Positions 1 through 9,734 of a stretch of DNA of 37,452 nucleotides are shown here, piece after piece. The number at the start of each line of letters is the position of its first letter. The first letter of the stretch is position 1. The DNA is from Chloroflexota bacterium (GTDB taxonomy: Bacteria > Chloroflexota > Dehalococcoidia > Dehalococcoidales > JACQON01), in NCBI GenBank assembly GCA_016202545.1, contig JACQON010000032.1, positions 1 to 37,452 of the forward strand, in the 5' to 3' direction. A program made the translations under genes and the position numbers. Under the pieces are notes generated by a model. That model made no database searches, was not told the origin of the DNA, and saw nothing but the letters and a program-made list of their open reading frames with translations.

Positions 1-96
1 ATCAGGCCCCACAGCGCGTTGGGTGGACTGGCACCCCAAGAATTCATGGCACTAGACGGAAACGCTAAGATGCAGGTGGCACTAAGAATGGGGTAA
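1..96 (+). mobile_element. IS3-family transposase (OrfB/integrase core), C-terminal end only
   Basis: Frame 1 is open from the window edge to the TAA at 94-96 and gives 31 residues. They include RPHSALGGLAPQEF, which matches the C-terminal signature of IS3/IS481-type rve integrase transposases (typically RPHSALGYLTPAEF). The rest of the element lies upstream of the window. The stop codon is followed within about 20 bases by the truncated histidine kinase frame, so the right end of the element should lie between about 97 and 120. I could not identify the terminal inverted repeat without its left partner. The family assignment rests on one short motif, but that motif is very characteristic. Confidence 0.75.
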
Positions 97-584
97 GGTC
101 ACATGGTCTAATAAGCAAATATTTAAAAATATATTCGCCACAAATTGAGAATAAGCATATTCAGATAAGAACACTTGGTAGAAGTACTAGAGAAATAATA
201 GCTCATCCTGATGCGTTTGCCGTTATACCTCATACGCTTATTGATAATGCGGTTAAATACTCACCAAAGGGCGGCATAATAGATGTCCTGATTGAAGATG
301 AAAATGACCATATAAAATTCGAAGTGTCGTCATTTGGGCCTCGTATAAAAGAAGAGGAACATGAAAAAATATTTGGTGCGTTTTATAGGGGAGAAGCTGC
401 GAAAAAACAGGAAGAAGAAGGGGCTGGATATGGGTTGTATATTAGTCAATTGGTTGCGAAACAACATTTAGGTTCTGCTATTTATTACAAGCAAGAATCG
501 GCTCAAAAACCTAAATTCGGACACTGGACTACATTTGGAATAAAAATTCCTCTACAGCCATTAGCACAGACATTATTAATGTAA
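97..584 (+). pseudogene. Histidine kinase ATPase-domain remnant, N-terminally truncated by an IS
   Basis: One frame is open from 69 to the stop at 582-584. From about 117 it reads like the C-terminal ATPase domain of a sensor histidine kinase. There is a region between H-box and N-box, an N-box DNAVKYSP at about 243-266, a degenerate G1 region leading into EKIFGAFYRG, and a G2 glycine box EGAGYGLYISQLVAKQHLG. The dimerisation/H-box part and all sensor domains are missing; in their place is the end of an IS3 transposase. A GTG at 324 could start an 86-residue product, but that would lack the N-box and is unlikely to be functional. The stretch is clearly AT-richer than the following genes, so it is probably acquired and decaying sequence. 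Functional translation is not expected. Confidence 0.7.
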
Positions 585-847
585 AGTTAAGTATTTTTTA
601 AAAGGCGCTTTACATACAGGTGTTCTGGGCAGACAAGGTAAAAACCAACTCAAACGTCACGGTTCTAGCTATCGTACACTGAGGCCATTTTTTAGCTTGA
701 TTCCCCTTTCCTGGTGATGGGTGGTCTGCTTGAAGTCAGCCATGATGTTTCAAGCAAGCGGGACTCCTATTTTGGGGGTAATATCTCATGAGAGCGTCAT
801 CATCAACCATAACTGGCCGTGCCCGTTTATCCGCATAGCAGTCGTTA
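585..847. other. Intergenic stretch with no gene recognised
   Basis: About 260 bases between the kinase remnant and the folP promoter. Frames here can be joined to the front of folP, but the residues they would add resemble nothing in dihydropteroate synthases. I see no tRNA, convincing terminator or repeat. It changes from AT-rich to GC-rich sequence, as expected at the edge of an acquired segment. Confidence 0.4.
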
Positions 848-856
848 TGATAGAAT
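848..856 (+). promoter_or_regulatory. Extended -10 promoter element for folP
   Basis: TGATAGAAT fits an extended -10 (TGn plus a TATAAT-like hexamer, 5 of 6 matching). It lies 29 bases before the preferred GTG start at 886. No good -35 is visible, which extended -10 promoters tolerate. If real, it rules out the upstream folP starts at 721 and 847. Confidence 0.35.
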
Positions 857-885
857 ATGGACGGCAGAAAGCTAAGGAGAAAGCG

Positions 886-1755
886 GTGCTGGGCCGAAAG
901 GGTATTACTCGATGTGGCGATACTGAGTTCCGCTGGGGTGAGCGCACCTATGTCATGGGCATCGTCAACCTGTCCCCGGACTCCTTCTCCGGCGATGGGA
1001 TTACCGGTCTTGACGCCGCCGTGGCCCAGGCGCGCCGTCTTGTCGCCGAGGGAGCTGACATCTTGGACATCGGCGGCGAGTCCACCCGTCCTAGGGCGAC
1101 TCCGGTTTCAGTTGACGAGGAAATCAGGCGGGTGGTTCCGGTGATAGAGCGGTTGGCCTCCGAGGTACCGGTTCCTCTGAGCATTGATACCTATAAGTGG
1201 GAAGTGGCGCGCCTGGCAGTCGAGGCTGGCGCACGGATGCTCAATGACCAGTGGGGATTGAAGCGAGACCCCAGGCTGGCTGAGCTGGCTGCGGAAAAGG
1301 GCATCCCCATCGTTTTGATGAGCAATCAGCGGGACAGGGGTGGCTATGACGCCGCGGTGCAGCGCGATACTGCCTACTACAGCGACGTTATGGCTGAGGT
1401 GAGCGCCTCGCTGCGCGCCAGCCTGGATATGGCGTTGAGGATGGGAGTGCCCCTGGAGAATATAATTATCGACCCCGGCATCGGGTTCGGCAAGACCTGG
1501 CGTCAGGAGCTGGAAGTCATCCGCCGATTGGGAGAATTGAAGCAACTGGAGAGGCCCATCCTGGTGGGCACATCCCGCAAGTCCTTTATCGGCCTGGTGC
1601 TGGACCTACCCGCCGACCAGCGTGTGGAGGGCACCGCAGCCACGGTAGCTATTGCTATTGCCAACGGTGCTGACATGGTCAGGGTCCACGATGTCAAGCA
1701 GATGGTGCGGGTGTGCCGGATGAGCGATGCCATTGTCCGGGCACCACGGCCTTGA
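886..1755 (+). CDS. folP: Dihydropteroate synthase
   Basis: Condenses p-aminobenzoate with 6-hydroxymethyl-7,8-dihydropterin diphosphate in cytosolic folate synthesis. The 289-residue product has the family motifs in order: MGIVNLSPDSFSGDG near residues 24-38 (diphosphate loop; usually NVTPDSFSDGG), LDIGGESTRP near 60-69, an IDTYK strand, IIIDPGIGFGKT, VGTSRKSFIG, and a terminal GADMVRVHDV. The frame is open further upstream (GTG 721, ATG 847). I chose GTG 886 because AAGGAG lies six bases before it, because the length then matches the family, and because the upstream residues are not DHPS-like. The next gene follows about 120 bases downstream on the same strand. No other folate gene is in the window, so it does not sit in a folate cluster here. 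Confidence 0.93.
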   Translation: MLGRKGITRCGDTEFRWGERTYVMGIVNLSPDSFSGDGITGLDAAVAQARRLVAEGADILDIGGESTRPRATPVSVDEEIRRVVPVIERLASEVPVPLSIDTYKWEVARLAVEAGARMLNDQWGLKRDPRLAELAAEKGIPIVLMSNQRDRGGYDAAVQRDTAYYSDVMAEVSASLRASLDMALRMGVPLENIIIDPGIGFGKTWRQELEVIRRLGELKQLERPILVGTSRKSFIGLVLDLPADQRVEGTAATVAIAIANGADMVRVHDVKQMVRVCRMSDAIVRAPRP

Positions 1756-1854
1756 TTGTTCCTTCACGAGGAAAACCGCTGGGACAGGTGGCTCCGGGCT
1801 ATCGTCATTTCTGCTCAACTCTGTGCCAGGCCGGCCGCATTGGCAGCATGAGTA

Positions 1855-1863
1855 TGGTATAAT
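1855..1863 (+). promoter_or_regulatory. Extended -10 promoter element for the MFS gene
   Basis: TGGTATAAT is a perfect extended -10 (TGn then TATAAT), 13 bases before the ATG at 1877. No -35 at a proper distance is seen. It implies a very short leader and supports the 1877 start over the GTG/ATG codons around 1727, which overlap the end of folP. Confidence 0.45.
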
Positions 1864-1876
1864 AGCGGGCGAACCT

Positions 1877-3091
1877 ATGCGTGCCGGCGATGTCGTTGCT
1901 GAAGCGGTGGCCAGACGGCGATGGCTTATCCTCATCGCCGCTTATTTCTGCATCCTTACCTTCGCCATCACTCTGCAATCGGTGCCCCCGCTGCTTAGCC
2001 TTATCATGGCTGACCTGGAGCTATCGTATGCCCAGGGCGGACTGCTGATGAGCCTGTTCGCTCTGCCCGGAGTTATAGTCTCCATCCCGGCGGGAATATT
2101 AGCCGACCGCTACGGGCAGAAGGTGATAGCAATAGTCTCCTTTGCCTTCGTCATCATCGGGGCGGCGGTTTTCGCTTCGGGCGGCTCTTTCGCCGTCCTG
2201 GCCCTGGGGAGGGTGATTGCTGGAGTCGGGGCAATGGTGCTGATGGTGCTAGCCCCGCAATTTCTGGCGCAGTGGTTTGCCGGGCGGGAGCTGGGGATTG
2301 CCATGGGTGTGTCTACCACCGGAATGCCGGTGGGCACTATTCTGTCAATGAATTTTTTGCCCTTGGTGGCGCAGAGCCTGGGCTGGCGTGCCAGCGCCTG
2401 GCTCGGTGTTGGAGCATCAGTGGTGATACTGGGGCTCTTCGCCTGGCTGTTTGCGCCATCGCCAGGGAGAAGCAGGGCGAAAATGCTCCGGAGCGAAGGC
2501 TTCTTCCAGGGCATCCGGTCGGCCGGGGCACCGATATGGATTATTGGCGTCGCCTGGATGCTGTTCAATGCCGGGGCGATTTCCCAGTTCAGCTTCACTC
2601 CCAGCTTGCTGGCGGACAGCGGGTTCAGCGTTGCCACTGCCGGCTTTTTAGCCAGTGCGGTAATGTTCCCGCCGCTGGTATGCTCGCCGACCATGGGTTT
2701 CATTATAGACAGGATAGGCCGCAAGCGGACTATCATCGCCTTTGGCAGCCTGGCAATGGCAGCTCTCCTGTTTCTGATTCCCAATGCTACCGCTTGGATA
2801 CTGGTGCCGTTGCTCCTTGTCGGTGTGACCCAGACTACGGTGCCGACCCCGATACTATCCCTGCCCCCGGAGGTCATGGCGCCGGAAAAGCTGGGGCTTG
2901 GCTTTGGCATCATCTTTGCCTGGTGTAATCTGGGCATACTGGTGGGGCCGGCTCTGGCGGGACTGGCCAGGGATATCAGCGGTTCTTATCAGGCCAGCTA
3001 CGCCCTCATGGCCGGCTTCATCATGCTGATAGCGCCGACCATCCTCATCCTCAGGTGGCAAGAGTGCCGTTTGTCTAAGCGGCAGGCTTGA
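1877..3091 (+). CDS. Major facilitator superfamily transporter (CynX/NarK-like group), substrate unknown
   Basis: A 404-residue integral membrane protein with about twelve hydrophobic segments in two halves, the usual MFS length and plan. Motif A is visible between helices 2 and 3 as [10 protein letters not shown], and a weaker copy as [12 protein letters not shown] opens the second half. The overall feel is that of the CynX/NimT and nitrate/nitrite-type branch, but nothing in the sequence fixes the substrate. The start at ATG 1877 is preferred because it follows a TATAAT box and gives a short basic N-terminus (RRR) before helix 1. Longer forms would overlap folP and add a non-membrane leader. 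The 3' end overlaps hemL, on the other strand, by 17 bases. No neighbour suggests its cargo. Confidence 0.85.
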   Translation: MRAGDVVAEAVARRRWLILIAAYFCILTFAITLQSVPPLLSLIMADLELSYAQGGLLMSLFALPGVIVSIPAGILADRYGQKVIAIVSFAFVIIGAAVFASGGSFAVLALGRVIAGVGAMVLMVLAPQFLAQWFAGRELGIAMGVSTTGMPVGTILSMNFLPLVAQSLGWRASAWLGVGASVVILGLFAWLFAPSPGRSRAKMLRSEGFFQGIRSAGAPIWIIGVAWMLFNAGAISQFSFTPSLLADSGFSVATAGFLASAVMFPPLVCSPTMGFIIDRIGRKRTIIAFGSLAMAALLFLIPNATAWILVPLLLVGVTQTTVPTPILSLPPEVMAPEKLGLGFGIIFAWCNLGILVGPALAGLARDISGSYQASYALMAGFIMLIAPTILILRWQECRLSKRQA

Positions 3092-4373
3092 GAGAACCGA
3101 GAGCCGTCTGTGACGCCTTCACTGTGAGCTCGATGTCCTCGTCGCTGTGGGCCAGCGAGACGAAGGCGGCTTCAAACTGCGATGGAGGCCAGTATATGCC
3201 TCCCGACAGCAGGCGCTGGAAGAACCTGGTGAACATGGCGGTGTCCGCCTGTTTGGCCGATTCGTAGTCAACCACCGGCCCGGCGGTGAAGAAAACGGTG
3301 AGCAGCGAGCCGGCGCGGGAAATTTGCGCCGGTACGCCGGCTCTGGCGACGGCCTCAGCGATGCCTTTTTCCAGTGCTGCCGCCCTGTCTTCCAACTGCT
3401 GGTAGGCCCCCGGCTGGCCCAGTACTTTTAGCGTCTCTATTCCCGCCGTCATCGCCAGCGGGTTGCCCGATAGCGTTCCCGCCTGGTAGACCGGTCCGGC
3501 CGGGGCTATCATCTCCATGATTTCCCTCCTGCCGCCGTAGGCCCCAACCGGCAGGCCGCCGCCGATAACCTTCCCCAGGCAGGTCAGGTCAGGGGCGATG
3601 TCATAAATGGCCTGCGCTCCTCCGTAGGCGATGCGGAAGCCGGTGATGACCTCGTCGAAGATAAGCAGGCTGCCGGACCCGGCGGTCAGCTTTCGCAGGC
3701 TGGCCAGGAAACCGGGCCGGGGTGGCACCACCCCCATGTTGGCCGCCACCGGCTCGACGATTACGGCGGCAATCTGTTCCGGGTAGCGCTGGAAAAGCCC
3801 TTCCACAGCGTGGGCGTCATTGTATGGCACGACAAGGGTATCCTGAGCATAGCTGGCTGGGATGCCGGGGGAGTCGGGCAGCCCCAGTGTGACCACCCCT
3901 GAGCCAGCTTTGGCCAGCAGGACGTCGGCATGGCCGTGGTAGCAGCCGGCGAACTTGGCAATCTTGTCCCTGCCGGTGAACGCCCTGGCCAGGCGCAGCG
4001 CGGTCATGGTGGCCTCGGTGCCTGAGTTGACAAAGCGAACCATCTCGATGGATGGCATGGCGGTGCAGACCATCCTGGCCAGCGTTATCTCCAGCTCGGT
4101 GGGGGCGCCGAAGCTGGTGCCCCGCTCCACTGCCTGTTTCAGAGCCTCGACCACCTGAGGGTGGGTGTGCCCCAAAATGAGCGGTCCCCAGGAGCAAACA
4201 TAGTCAATAAACTCGTTGCCATCGACATCGTAAATTTTCGAGCCTCGTCCCCTGGCGATGAACGGAGGAGTGCCACCGACCGCCTTGAAGGCGCGCACCG
4301 GGCTGTCAACGCCGCCGGGCAGATAGCGCCGGGCGTCAAGGAAAAGCTCTCTGGAACGCTTTAGCTCTTTCAT
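3075..4373 (-). CDS. hemL: Glutamate-1-semialdehyde 2,1-aminomutase
   Basis: PLP enzyme converting glutamate-1-semialdehyde into 5-aminolevulinate, the second step of the C5 route. The product is 432 residues, normal for HemL. Visible marks are [10 protein letters not shown] near the N-terminus, [15 protein letters not shown] at 117-131 (PLP phosphate region), the cofactor strand [11 protein letters not shown], and the Schiff-base lysine in [17 protein letters not shown] (K268). The start at 4373 follows the hemB stop by ten bases and aligns with family N-termini. An in-frame ATG at 4436 would lengthen it into hemB with residues that look unrelated. It is the last gene of the heme operon, while its substrate-producing partner hemA lies four genes upstream. 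Confidence 0.96.
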   Translation of the reverse strand: MKELKRSRELFLDARRYLPGGVDSPVRAFKAVGGTPPFIARGRGSKIYDVDGNEFIDYVCSWGPLILGHTHPQVVEALKQAVERGTSFGAPTELEITLARMVCTAMPSIEMVRFVNSGTEATMTALRLARAFTGRDKIAKFAGCYHGHADVLLAKAGSGVVTLGLPDSPGIPASYAQDTLVVPYNDAHAVEGLFQRYPEQIAAVIVEPVAANMGVVPPRPGFLASLRKLTAGSGSLLIFDEVITGFRIAYGGAQAIYDIAPDLTCLGKVIGGGLPVGAYGGRREIMEMIAPAGPVYQAGTLSGNPLAMTAGIETLKVLGQPGAYQQLEDRAAALEKGIAEAVARAGVPAQISRAGSLLTVFFTAGPVVDYESAKQADTAMFTRFFQRLLSGGIYWPPSQFEAAFVSLAHSDEDIELTVKASQTALGSLKPAA

Positions 4374-4383
4374 GATGGCGTAC

Positions 4384-5358
4384 TCAGGTTGATAGCCAGG
4401 AGGCGACTTCTTTGGCATGGTAGGTGATGATGACATCGGCCCCGGCCCTCTTGATGGCGGTGAGCACCTCCATCACGGTCTGTCTCTCATCTAGCCAGCC
4501 CTGCCGGACGGCGGCCTTCACCATGGCATACTCACCGCTGACGTTGAATGCTGCCAGCGGATGGTTGAAGGCATCACGGACCCGCCGTATCACGTCCAGG
4601 TAGGCCAGGGCGGGCTTGACCATGACCATGTCCGCCCCTTCGGCAATGTCCTGCTCCACCTCCCTCAATGCCTCCCTGACGTTGGCGGCGTCCATCTGGT
4701 AGGAACGGCGGTCGCCGAACTGCGGCGCCGATTCGGCAGCTTCGCGGAAGGGCCCGTAGAAGGCAGAGGCGTATTTGGAGGCGTAGGAGAGGATGGGGAC
4801 ATGCTGCCATCCCTTTTCATCCAGCGCCTGCCGGATTGCCTTCACCCGGCCGTCCATCATGTCAGAAGGGGCTACTATGTCCGCGCCGGCTTCGGCATGA
4901 GATAGCGCCGTCCTGGCCAGCAGCGATAGCGTCCGGTCATTATCAACGTAGCCGTCTACCACCACGCCGCAGTGACCGTGACTGGTGTACTCGCAGAGGC
5001 AGATATCGGTTATCACCAGGAGGTCTGGCGCTGCCTGTTTTATGGCCCGTGTCGCCTGCTGGATGACCCCGTCGGGGTCGTAGGCCGCCGAGCCGACCTC
5101 ATCCTTGTGCTCCGGTATGCCGAAGAGGAGCACCGCCGGAATGCCCAGCCTGGCTATCTCCTCGGCTTCACCGGGCAACCGGTCAACGGGGAAGCGGAAC
5201 ATGCCCGGCATTGAGGCTATCTCCTGCTTATCGCCTCTGCCCTCGATGACGAATAGCGGGTAGACCAGGTCGCTGACATCCAGGCTGGTCTCGCGGACCA
5301 GCCTTCTCAGTGACTCCGTCCGCCGCAGCCGCCGCAGGCGCAGTTGTGGAAAACCCAT
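4384..5358 (-). CDS. hemB: Porphobilinogen synthase (5-aminolevulinate dehydratase)
   Basis: Condenses two 5-aminolevulinate molecules to porphobilinogen in the cytosol. The product is 324 residues, standard length. The zinc site of Zn-dependent HemB is intact: C120, C122 and C130 in [14 protein letters not shown]. The two Schiff-base lysines are present in [15 protein letters not shown] (K195) and [12 protein letters not shown] (K248), as is the [10 protein letters not shown] segment at 163-172. The ATG shares one base with the TGA of the upstream cobA-hemD gene (TGATG), and GGAGG lies just before it, so translational coupling is likely. Confidence 0.97.
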   Translation of the reverse strand: MGFPQLRLRRLRRTESLRRLVRETSLDVSDLVYPLFVIEGRGDKQEIASMPGMFRFPVDRLPGEAEEIARLGIPAVLLFGIPEHKDEVGSAAYDPDGVIQQATRAIKQAAPDLLVITDICLCEYTSHGHCGVVVDGYVDNDRTLSLLARTALSHAEAGADIVAPSDMMDGRVKAIRQALDEKGWQHVPILSYASKYASAFYGPFREAAESAPQFGDRRSYQMDAANVREALREVEQDIAEGADMVMVKPALAYLDVIRRVRDAFNHPLAAFNVSGEYAMVKAAVRQGWLDERQTVMEVLTAIKRAGADVIITYHAKEVASWLST

Positions 5359-6884
5359 CAGGCCTCCTTTTTACCCTGGAGGTGCCGCTCGATGGCAGCC
5401 ACCAGTCCAGGTATGGTGTGCTCGGTGGCGACTATGTCCACCTTCAGCCCGGCCCTGACGGCGGCTTCCGCCGTTATCGGGCCGATGCAGACAATACCAG
5501 CCCGGTTTATCGCCTCCCGCCCGTCCCCCAGCGCTGCCAGCAGGCCGGACACGGTGGAAGAACTGGTGAAAGTGATAACGTCAATCCCGCGTGATAACAG
5601 CGCTTGCCTGGCCTGCGCGGCGGCTTTACCGGCAGGGACGGTCCGGTATGCGGCTATATCATGCACGTCAGCGCCAAGGCGGACAAGTCCCTTGGTGAGC
5701 TCCTTGGCGGCTATATCAGCCCTGGGGAGCAGAAACCGCTGACCGGCGATGTTCCTGTTCCTCAGCCCATCCACCAGGCCCCGGGAGGTATGGACTTCGG
5801 GCATGTAGTCGGGGGTTATCCCGTTCTCGGCCAGGGCGGCGGCGGTAGCCGGCCCGATGGCCGCGACTTTGGCATTGCTTAGGGCGCGGCTGTCCCGGTT
5901 CAGATGTCGCAGCCGCTGGAAGAAGGCGTCAACGCCGTTGGCGCTGGTGAAGACTATCCACTGGTAATGCTTCAGGTCTGAAAGGGCGCGGTCAAGATCG
6001 GCGGCGTCGGCTATCGGCTCGATGTCAATAGTGGGCAGCTCGATAGGCAGGGCGCCGCGCTGGCGGAGGAGCTTGCTCAGGGCGCTTGCCTGGTGCCGCG
6101 CTCTGGTGACCAGGATGCGTTTGCCAAACAGGGGCCGGTTATCGAACCAGCGGAGCTTGTCGCGGAGCCTGACCACCTCTCCGACCACAATCACCGCCGG
6201 CGGGGCGAGGTGGCGCCGTTCCACTTCGGCTACGATGTCGGCCAGGGTGCCGATTACAGTCTCCTGCTCCGGCGTGGTGCCGTGGCTTATCACTGCCACC
6301 GGGGTGCTGGCCGGCCTGCCGTGCGCCAGCAGTTTTTCCGCTATTTCGGGCAGGTTGCGCATCCCCATGAGGAAGACCAGGGTATCCACCCCCGTGGCCA
6401 GCTTTTCCCAGGCGATGTTCGACTCCTCCTTGCCGGGGTCTTCATGGCCGGTGATTACGGCAAAGGATGACGCCAGCCGGCGGTGGGTAAGCGGGATGCC
6501 GGCGTAGGCGGGGACGGCCACCGCCGACGATACTCCGGGCACTATCTCGAAGGGGATGCCTTCATCGGCCAGGGTTTCGGCTTCTTCACCGCCCCGTCCC
6601 AGGACAAAGGGGTCGCCGCCTTTGAGGCGGACTATGGTCTTGCCCTGTTTCGCCGTGGCCGCCAGCAGCCGGTTTATATCATCCTGCTCGCTGGCGTGCT
6701 CTCCGGCGGCCTTGCCGACGTATATCTTTTCCGCCCCCGGCCGCGCCCACTCCAGCAGCCGGTCATAGACCAGGCGGTCGTAGATGATGACATCGGCCTG
6801 CGCCAGGCACTCAAGGCCCTTCTGCGATATAAGGCCGGGGTCGCCCGGACCGGCGCCTACCAGGTAGACCTTGCCCGTCTTCAT
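5358..6884 (-). CDS. cobA-hemD: Uroporphyrinogen-III C-methyltransferase / uroporphyrinogen-III synthase fusion
   Basis: Bifunctional enzyme at the branch to siroheme, Ahb-heme and B12. Residues 1 to about 245 are a SAM-dependent SUMT domain: [15 protein letters not shown] at 7-21, the [17 protein letters not shown] loop, and [23 protein letters not shown]. Residues from about 252 to 508 are Hem[34 protein letters not shown], and [18 protein letters not shown], which folds hydroxymethylbilane into uroporphyrinogen III. The two activities are consecutive steps, so the product is precorrin-2. This fusion order is known from many Gram-positive and other anaerobes. The gene overlaps hemC by four bases (ATGA) and hemB by one. 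Confidence 0.96.
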   Translation of the reverse strand: MKTGKVYLVGAGPGDPGLISQKGLECLAQADVIIYDRLVYDRLLEWARPGAEKIYVGKAAGEHASEQDDINRLLAATAKQGKTIVRLKGGDPFVLGRGGEEAETLADEGIPFEIVPGVSSAVAVPAYAGIPLTHRRLASSFAVITGHEDPGKEESNIAWEKLATGVDTLVFLMGMRNLPEIAEKLLAHGRPASTPVAVISHGTTPEQETVIGTLADIVAEVERRHLAPPAVIVVGEVVRLRDKLRWFDNRPLFGKRILVTRARHQASALSKLLRQRGALPIELPTIDIEPIADAADLDRALSDLKHYQWIVFTSANGVDAFFQRLRHLNRDSRALSNAKVAAIGPATAAALAENGITPDYMPEVHTSRGLVDGLRNRNIAGQRFLLPRADIAAKELTKGLVRLGADVHDIAAYRTVPAGKAAAQARQALLSRGIDVITFTSSSTVSGLLAALGDGREAINRAGIVCIGPITAEAAVRAGLKVDIVATEHTIPGLVAAIERHLQGKKEA

Positions 6885-7804
6885 CCGGCCTTCACCTCTT
6901 CGATAAACTCTGAAGCTCCCATGGACAGCAGCCTTTGCGCCAGCTTCATCCCTACCGCCTGCGGTTGAGCGGCATCGCCCTCTTCCGCCGCCCGCAGCGA
7001 CCTGCTCCCGCTTTTATTGCTGGCCATTCCCTCAATCCTGAGGGTGCCGCCGGAGACCGTTCCCAGGGCGGCAATGGGAGCCCGGCAGCCGCCGCCAAGG
7101 GCGCTGAGGAAGGCCCGCTCGGCGGCCACGCTCTGCCACGTAGGGAGATGGTTTATGCTTGAAACTATCTCAGCTATTTCCTCGTCTTCAGCCCTTATTT
7201 CTATCCCCATCGCCCCCTGCCCCACCGCGGGCAGGAAATGCTCCAGGGGCAGGTATTCGCTTATTTTATCCTCCCAGCCCAGCCGTATCAAGGCGGCCGC
7301 CGCCAGTATCACGGCATCGAACTCCCCGGAGAGCACCTTTCGTATGCGGGTATCCACGTTTCCCCTGATGCCTTCCGCCTTTAAATCAGGACGGCGGGCA
7401 GCAAGCTGGACGGCGCGCCGGAAGCTGCCGGTGCCTATTCTTGAGCCGGTGGGAAGCTCAGCCAGTTTGCCGGCCCTGGATATGAGGACATCACGCGGGT
7501 CTTGCCTCTCGGTGGCCGCCGCCAGGCACAGTCCGGGCGGGATTTCAGTGGGCATATCTTTCAGGCTATGCACGGCCAGGTCAATTCTGCCGTCGATAAG
7601 CGCCTCCTCCAGCTCCTTGACGAAGACGCCGACTCCGCCAATGCGGTCGAGCAGGACATCGCCGTCACGGTCGGCTTTGGTGGATATCTTGACGATGTTG
7701 ACGTCAAGGTGCGGGTTCACCTCTTTGATTCTGGCCGCCGCCAATTCGGCCTGAATCAAGGCGAGGCTGCTGCCGCGCGAGCCGATGGTTACTGCTTTCC
7801 TCAC
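6881..7804 (-). CDS. hemC: Hydroxymethylbilane synthase (porphobilinogen deaminase)
   Basis: Polymerises four porphobilinogen units into hydroxymethylbilane. The 307-residue product carries the catalytic aspartate in HSLKDMPTEIPPGL (D83), the basic substrate loop GSFRRAVQL and GIRGNVDTRIRK at 146-157, and C240 in LGGGCRAPIAALG, which covalently holds the dipyrromethane primer. The four-base ATGA overlaps with hemA upstream and cobA-hemD downstream fit a translationally coupled operon. Nothing unusual is seen. Confidence 0.97.
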   Translation of the reverse strand: MRKAVTIGSRGSSLALIQAELAAARIKEVNPHLDVNIVKISTKADRDGDVLLDRIGGVGVFVKELEEALIDGRIDLAVHSLKDMPTEIPPGLCLAAATERQDPRDVLISRAGKLAELPTGSRIGTGSFRRAVQLAARRPDLKAEGIRGNVDTRIRKVLSGEFDAVILAAAALIRLGWEDKISEYLPLEHFLPAVGQGAMGIEIRAEDEEIAEIVSSINHLPTWQSVAAERAFLSALGGGCRAPIAALGTVSGGTLRIEGMASNKSGSRSLRAAEEGDAAQPQAVGMKLAQRLLSMGASEFIEEVKAG

Positions 7805-9066
7805 TGCTTTTTCTCCACGTCCAATTGGAAAAGCTCGCTTACTATCCGGGCGTAGTCACGGTCGCCGTTCGGGCCGGCCTTGAGCGCCGAGATAGGTTCT
7901 TTGAGTATCCTGGTCACGATTGACCTGGTCATAGCCTCCAGGCCTTCTCGCTCTTCCTGGGACAGGCTGCGGAGCTTATCGAGGGTGCTGTGCAGTTGTC
8001 TCTGGCGTATGCCTTCGGCCTTCTTCATCAGCGCGGTGACCACCGGCCTCACCTCCAGGGTCTGCCACCAGGAGACGAACTTGGTCATTTCGCTGTCTAT
8101 GATGTCCTCAGCCGCCTGAATTTCGCTCTCCCGCTGCTGGCGGTTTCGCTCGGTGGTCTCGGTGAGGTCATCGATATTGTACAGGAAGACGTTGGCTATC
8201 TGCCCGGCGGCCGGTTCCACATTTCTGGGGACGGCGATATCGATTATCACCAGGGGTGATTGGGGACGCGTCTTCATCACCGCTTCAACCCGCTGATATG
8301 TCAACAGCCGGTGAGGCGCGCCGGCGCAGGTTACGATGATATCGCAGTTGCCCAGTTCTTGCGGCGAACCATTGAAGCTGGTCGGCTCTGCCCCTATGGC
8401 CTTAGCCAGGGCCGAAGCCCTTTCCATGGTGCGGCTGGCAATCAGTATCCGTGAGACGCCTCTTTCCCTGGCTGCCCTGGCTACCAGCCTGCCGGTATCA
8501 CCGGCGCCGAGGACCAGCATTTGGGAGTCTTCCAGGTTGTTGACAATCCCGGCAGCCAGGTCTACCGCCACCGAGCTTACCGAAAGTGCCTTCTTGCTGA
8601 TTCCCGTCTCATCTCTGACCCGTCTGCCTGTCCTGATGGCGCTGCGGAATACGTGGCGCAGCGGCAGATTCACCATGCCCAGCTTCTCCGCGCTCTCCAG
8701 CGCTTGCTTGACCTGGCCCAGAATCTCGAATTCGCCGATAACCATGGAGTCAAGGCCGCTGGCCACGCGGAACAGGTGCTCCACTGCGGCAGCACCCCGG
8801 TACGTGTAGAGGTACTGGCCCCAATCAGCGTCAGGCATGTCCAGATAGGCGCTCAAGAAGTGGTGGCTGGCCTGTTCAGCGCTGGCGCCCTCGCTGCCGG
8901 TGGCGTAAATTTCGGTGCGGTTGCAGGTGGACAGAATCACGCTGCAGGGAAGGTAGCGGCGTAGCAGCATCAGGGAATCGTGAAGGTGTTCGCTGGTGAT
9001 GGCCACTCTTTCCCTGATGGCGACCGGTGCCGTGCTGTGATTTATGCCTACCAGGCCGATGTGCAT
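7801..9066 (-). CDS. hemA: Glutamyl-tRNA reductase
   Basis: NADPH-dependent reduction of Glu-tRNA(Glu) to glutamate-1-semialdehyde, the committed step of the C5 pathway. The 421-residue product has the N-terminal catalytic domain with GINHSTAPVAIRE at 8-20 and the nucleophilic C48 in ILSTCNRTEIYA. The Rossmann NADPH domain follows (MLVLGAGDTGRLVA and the ASRTMERA strand). A C-terminal helical dimerisation domain starts near residue 310. The start at 9066 aligns with HemA N-termini, and GAGGT sits in the eleven-base gap after the upstream siroheme gene. HemA is a usual control point for heme supply, by feedback or proteolysis, but nothing in the sequence shows this directly. Confidence 0.97.
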   Translation of the reverse strand: MHIGLVGINHSTAPVAIRERVAITSEHLHDSLMLLRRYLPCSVILSTCNRTEIYATGSEGASAEQASHHFLSAYLDMPDADWGQYLYTYRGAAAVEHLFRVASGLDSMVIGEFEILGQVKQALESAEKLGMVNLPLRHVFRSAIRTGRRVRDETGISKKALSVSSVAVDLAAGIVNNLEDSQMLVLGAGDTGRLVARAARERGVSRILIASRTMERASALAKAIGAEPTSFNGSPQELGNCDIIVTCAGAPHRLLTYQRVEAVMKTRPQSPLVIIDIAVPRNVEPAAGQIANVFLYNIDDLTETTERNRQQRESEIQAAEDIIDSEMTKFVSWWQTLEVRPVVTALMKKAEGIRQRQLHSTLDKLRSLSQEEREGLEAMTRSIVTRILKEPISALKAGPNGDRDYARIVSELFQLDVEKKQ

Positions 9067-9077
9067 CTAGCTTACCT

Positions 9078-9734
9078 CTATTTTTGCTGTCCCTTCAGGC
9101 TATCGAGCAGGGCGGTTTTGGCCCTTTGAGTATCGCCGCGCCTGACCAGGTTGCTCAGCAGCTCCAGGTCGAGGGCTTGCTGCCAGGCATCGCCCTCCAC
9201 CTTTACCCCTTGCTCCCTCATTTCGGAGCGCACCTCGTCGATGAGACGGGCCAGGGAGGCCAGCTCGTGGCCGAAGTCCTTCTCCAGCGTTGTCCTGATT
9301 TTCCGCGCCAGCGCCGGGCTTCTGCCTCCGGTGGAGACGGCGATGATGACGTCCCCGCGCCGCAGGTAGGAGGGGGAGATGAAGTCTGAGCTTTCGGCGT
9401 CATCCACCACGTTGACCAGGACGCCGTGCCTGCGGGCCTCGGCGGCTACCTTTTGATTCGTGTCAACGTCATCGGTGGCGGCGATGGCCAGAAGGGCGCC
9501 CTTTACGTCCCCCGTCCGGTATTTCCGTCTCAGTATGTGCACTTTACCGTTCCCGGCCATCTCGGCCAGCTCCGGGCATGGGTCGGGACTGATTACCCGG
9601 ACGTCGGCCTCATGTTCCAGCAGCGTGCTGACCTTGCGCAGGGCGACCTGCCCTCCTCCGACCACCACGCATCTCCTGTCCCTGACGTTGAGGAAGGCAG
9701 GATAGTAAAGCGGCACCTGGCTGCCCTTGTTCAT
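9078..9734 (-). CDS. Precorrin-2 dehydrogenase / sirohydrochlorin ferrochelatase (Met8/CysG-N type)
   Basis: Oxidises precorrin-2 to sirohydrochlorin with NAD+, and in Met8-type enzymes also inserts iron to give siroheme. The 218-residue product has an N-terminal Rossmann fold with CVVVGGGQVALRKVSTLLE at 22-40. The catalytic aspartate lies in VNVVDDAESSDFISPS (D111/D112, equivalent to the essential Asp of CysG), followed by GDVIIAVSTGGRSPALARKIR. It lacks the C-terminal methyltransferase of full CysG; that activity is supplied by the cobA-hemD fusion two genes downstream. The ATG overlaps the ahbA/B stop by four bases. Here siroheme is both cofactor and heme precursor. Whether this protein chelates iron or only dehydrogenates cannot be read from the sequence. 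Confidence 0.92.
   Translation of the reverse strand: MNKGSQVPLYYPAFLNVRDRRCVVVGGGQVALRKVSTLLEHEADVRVISPDPCPELAEMAGNGKVHILRRKYRTGDVKGALLAIAATDDVDTNQKVAAEARRHGVLVNVVDDAESSDFISPSYLRRGDVIIAVSTGGRSPALARKIRTTLEKDFGHELASLARLIDEVRSEMREQGVKVEGDAWQQALDLELLSNLVRRGDTQRAKTALLDSLKGQQK

Noticed and set aside
2110-2937. A 275-codon minus-strand frame opposite the MFS gene
   Set aside because: The plus-strand protein has clear transmembrane segments and motif A; the antisense product is rich in Pro/Ala/Ile with no domain.
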